Source of the DNA: a virus
Length of the DNA: 21,259 nucleotides
Reading direction: 5' to 3' (one strand)
Virus record (IMG/VR): IMGVR_UViG_3300033273_000379
Span: 1 to 21,259 of that record
Shown: piece by piece, positions 20,625 to 21,259 of the stretch
Layout: each line of letters begins with the position of its first letter
Position numbering within the stretch: the stretch's first letter is position 1
The notes under the pieces: generated by a model
Seen by the model: the letters and a program-made list of their open reading frames with translations, nothing else
What the model was told of the DNA's origin: nothing
Database searches by the model: none
Translations under genes and position numbers: made by a program

Positions 20625-20800
20625 TTTTTAAATAAATCTTCTACTTGTTTACGAGCATTAGACATTTTTTCTTTTTCACGTTCAGAATGTTTATATCCAT
20701 ACTTACCATGAAATATAAAATGACCTTGAATAATCATCGTCACACCAAATGAGAACAGGAGAATAACTCCTATCCAATCTATAATGTGATGTTGAGCCAT
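20621..20800 (-). CDS. Small membrane protein, 59 residues
   Basis: ATG at 20800-20798; its first 22 nt overlap the 3' end of the upstream gene and its stop overlaps the next ATG (ATGA). The first 20 residues start MAQHHIIDWIGVILLF and form one TM helix to about residue 24. A basic/polar C-terminal half follows (HGKYGYKHSEREKEKMSNARKQ) ending VEDLFKK, presumably cytoplasmic. No family recognised. Confidence 0.7.
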   Translation of the reverse strand: MAQHHIIDWIGVILLFSFGVTMIIQGHFIFHGKYGYKHSEREKEKMSNARKQVEDLFKK

Positions 20801-20982
20801 GGCAGTACAGGAGGTATCACTCCGATAAGTCGAAGAAGACCTTCAGCAAAAAGTGCAAGAACAACCCAACCAACACACATACTGATAATCGAAGCATTAC
20901 GATTATGACGGCGTATTGCAGCATCAATCATCTCCTGACACTCTTGCTGTGTCACTAATTTATCGGGTTTGATTTCACTCAT
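20779..20982 (-). CDS. Membrane protein, 67 residues
   Basis: I prefer the ATG at 20982-20980, which overlaps the upstream stop by 8 nt (ATGAGTGA), over the in-frame ATG at 20994. The soluble start SEIKPDKLVTQQECQEMIDAA is followed by RRHNRN, then a TM stretch (about 32-55, SIISMCVGWVVLALFAEGLL) and a Pro-rich hydrophobic end GVIPPVLPWLNITL. Basic residues before the TM segment suggest the N-terminus is cytoplasmic. Unknown family. Part of the run leading to PTOX. Confidence 0.7.
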   Translation of the reverse strand: MSEIKPDKLVTQQECQEMIDAAIRRHNRNASIISMCVGWVVLALFAEGLLRLIGVIPPVLPWLNITL

Positions 20983-21133
20983 CCTGTGACTCATCTCCCA
21001 AGAACTTTGCTGCTGGATCCTTTCTGTTTACAACAATTGAACAGGCTCTTTGATAGAACATATTATCAGTATTTCCAGAGTCTTCAAAAGTCTCCTTAAT
21101 CTTCACCCAATTGTTGTAGGTGTGGTCGTCCAT
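20975..21133 (-). CDS. Hypothetical protein, 52 residues
   Basis: ATG at 21133-21131, stop TGA at 20977-20975. Begins MDDHTYNNWVKIKETFEDSG, continues NTDNMFYQRACSIVVNRKDP and ends AAKFLGDESQDE. It is a soluble, mostly helical small protein with one cysteine. It is the first gene after the promoter candidate at 21161-21188, with a predicted leader of about 21 nt and no strong Shine-Dalgarno. Function unknown; it probably heads the operon that contains PTOX, gnd and zwf. Confidence 0.7.
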   Translation of the reverse strand: MDDHTYNNWVKIKETFEDSGNTDNMFYQRACSIVVNRKDPAAKFLGDESQDE

Positions 21134-21160
21134 TTTGCTAGGGTAAAATACACACTAGCT

Positions 21161-21188
21161 ATTATAGTAAGCACTTCAATACCTGCAA
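21161..21188 (-). promoter_or_regulatory. Promoter candidate for the PTOX-gnd-zwf operon
   Basis: A perfect TATAAT (21166-21161) on the minus strand with TTGCAG (21188-21183) 16 bp upstream, a weak -35. It begins 28 bp before the first ATG, the same short-leader layout as the gmd and hli operons. It overlaps the stem-forming repeats at 21169-21238. Confidence 0.6.
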
Positions 21189-21238
21189 CAATGTGTTGAT
21201 ATGAACAAAGTGCTTAAGAAAATATTAAATCTTAAGCA
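21169..21238 (-). repeat. Three-arm alternative inverted repeats before the first promoter
   Basis: Minus-strand arms: TGCTTAAG (21238-21231), CTTAAGCACTT (21218-21208) and AAGTGCTT (21176-21169). The middle arm can pair with either the first (8 bp, 12-nt loop) or the last (8 bp, 31-nt loop). The last arm touches the -10 box at 21161-21166. It may be a terminator for the gene beyond the window, a regulator site, or both. Confidence 0.45.
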
Positions 21239-21259
21239 AAACGGAGAGAACAGGAATCG

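Overview
The window reads as an accessory region of a T4-like cyanophage (a myovirus infecting marine Synechococcus or Prochlorococcus). It combines a virion structural gene with psbA, two hli genes, petF-type ferredoxin, plastoquinol terminal oxidase (PTOX), zwf, gnd and a tRNA, all AT-rich and packed on the minus strand. Nearly every gene overlaps its neighbour by an ATGA or by 8-20 nt. No convincing plus-strand gene was found. Because everything is on the minus strand, transcription runs from high to low coordinates.

Layout in transcription order. (1) 21.2-16.8 kb: small uncharacterised and membrane proteins, PTOX, gnd and zwf, with further small membrane ORFs around zwf. (2) 16.85-15.86 kb: a regulatory and RNA region with a consensus promoter, a structured leader, tRNA-Pro(UGG), a second promoter, two conserved-looking hypothetical genes, and a tandem hairpin element. 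(3) 15.8-4.2 kb: one operon of 14 overlapping genes for glycan synthesis: gmd and fcl (GDP-fucose), a GT11 fucosyltransferase, glf (UDP-galactofuranose), a GT6 blood-group-type transferase, two GT25-like transferases, other glycosyltransferases, two SAM-methyltransferase-like proteins and a sugar-nucleotide epimerase. (4) 4.2-2.87 kb: an hli, a small membrane ORF, ferredoxin, thioredoxin, a hypothetical gene, a second hli and a small membrane protein. (5) 2.83-1.1 kb: a small gene and a 500-residue tail-fibre-like virion protein. (6) psbA with its own promoters, truncated by the window edge.

The gene set fits the known strategy of such phages. D1 and Hli maintain photosystem II. Ferredoxin and PTOX handle electrons. 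Zwf and Gnd make NADPH and pentose phosphate. The sugar operon either remodels host surface glycan or decorates the virion.

The most unusual points I see are: three operon junctions where a terminator hairpin carries the next promoter's -35 box in its loop, with the 3' arm plus U-tract forming the 16-17 bp spacer; a tandem RNA-like element with covarying stems ahead of gmd; a possible pseudoknot in the leader of tRNA-Pro; and at least seven small ORFs of under 60 residues that a longest-ORF approach misses or mis-starts. No database search was possible, so family names come from motif recognition.
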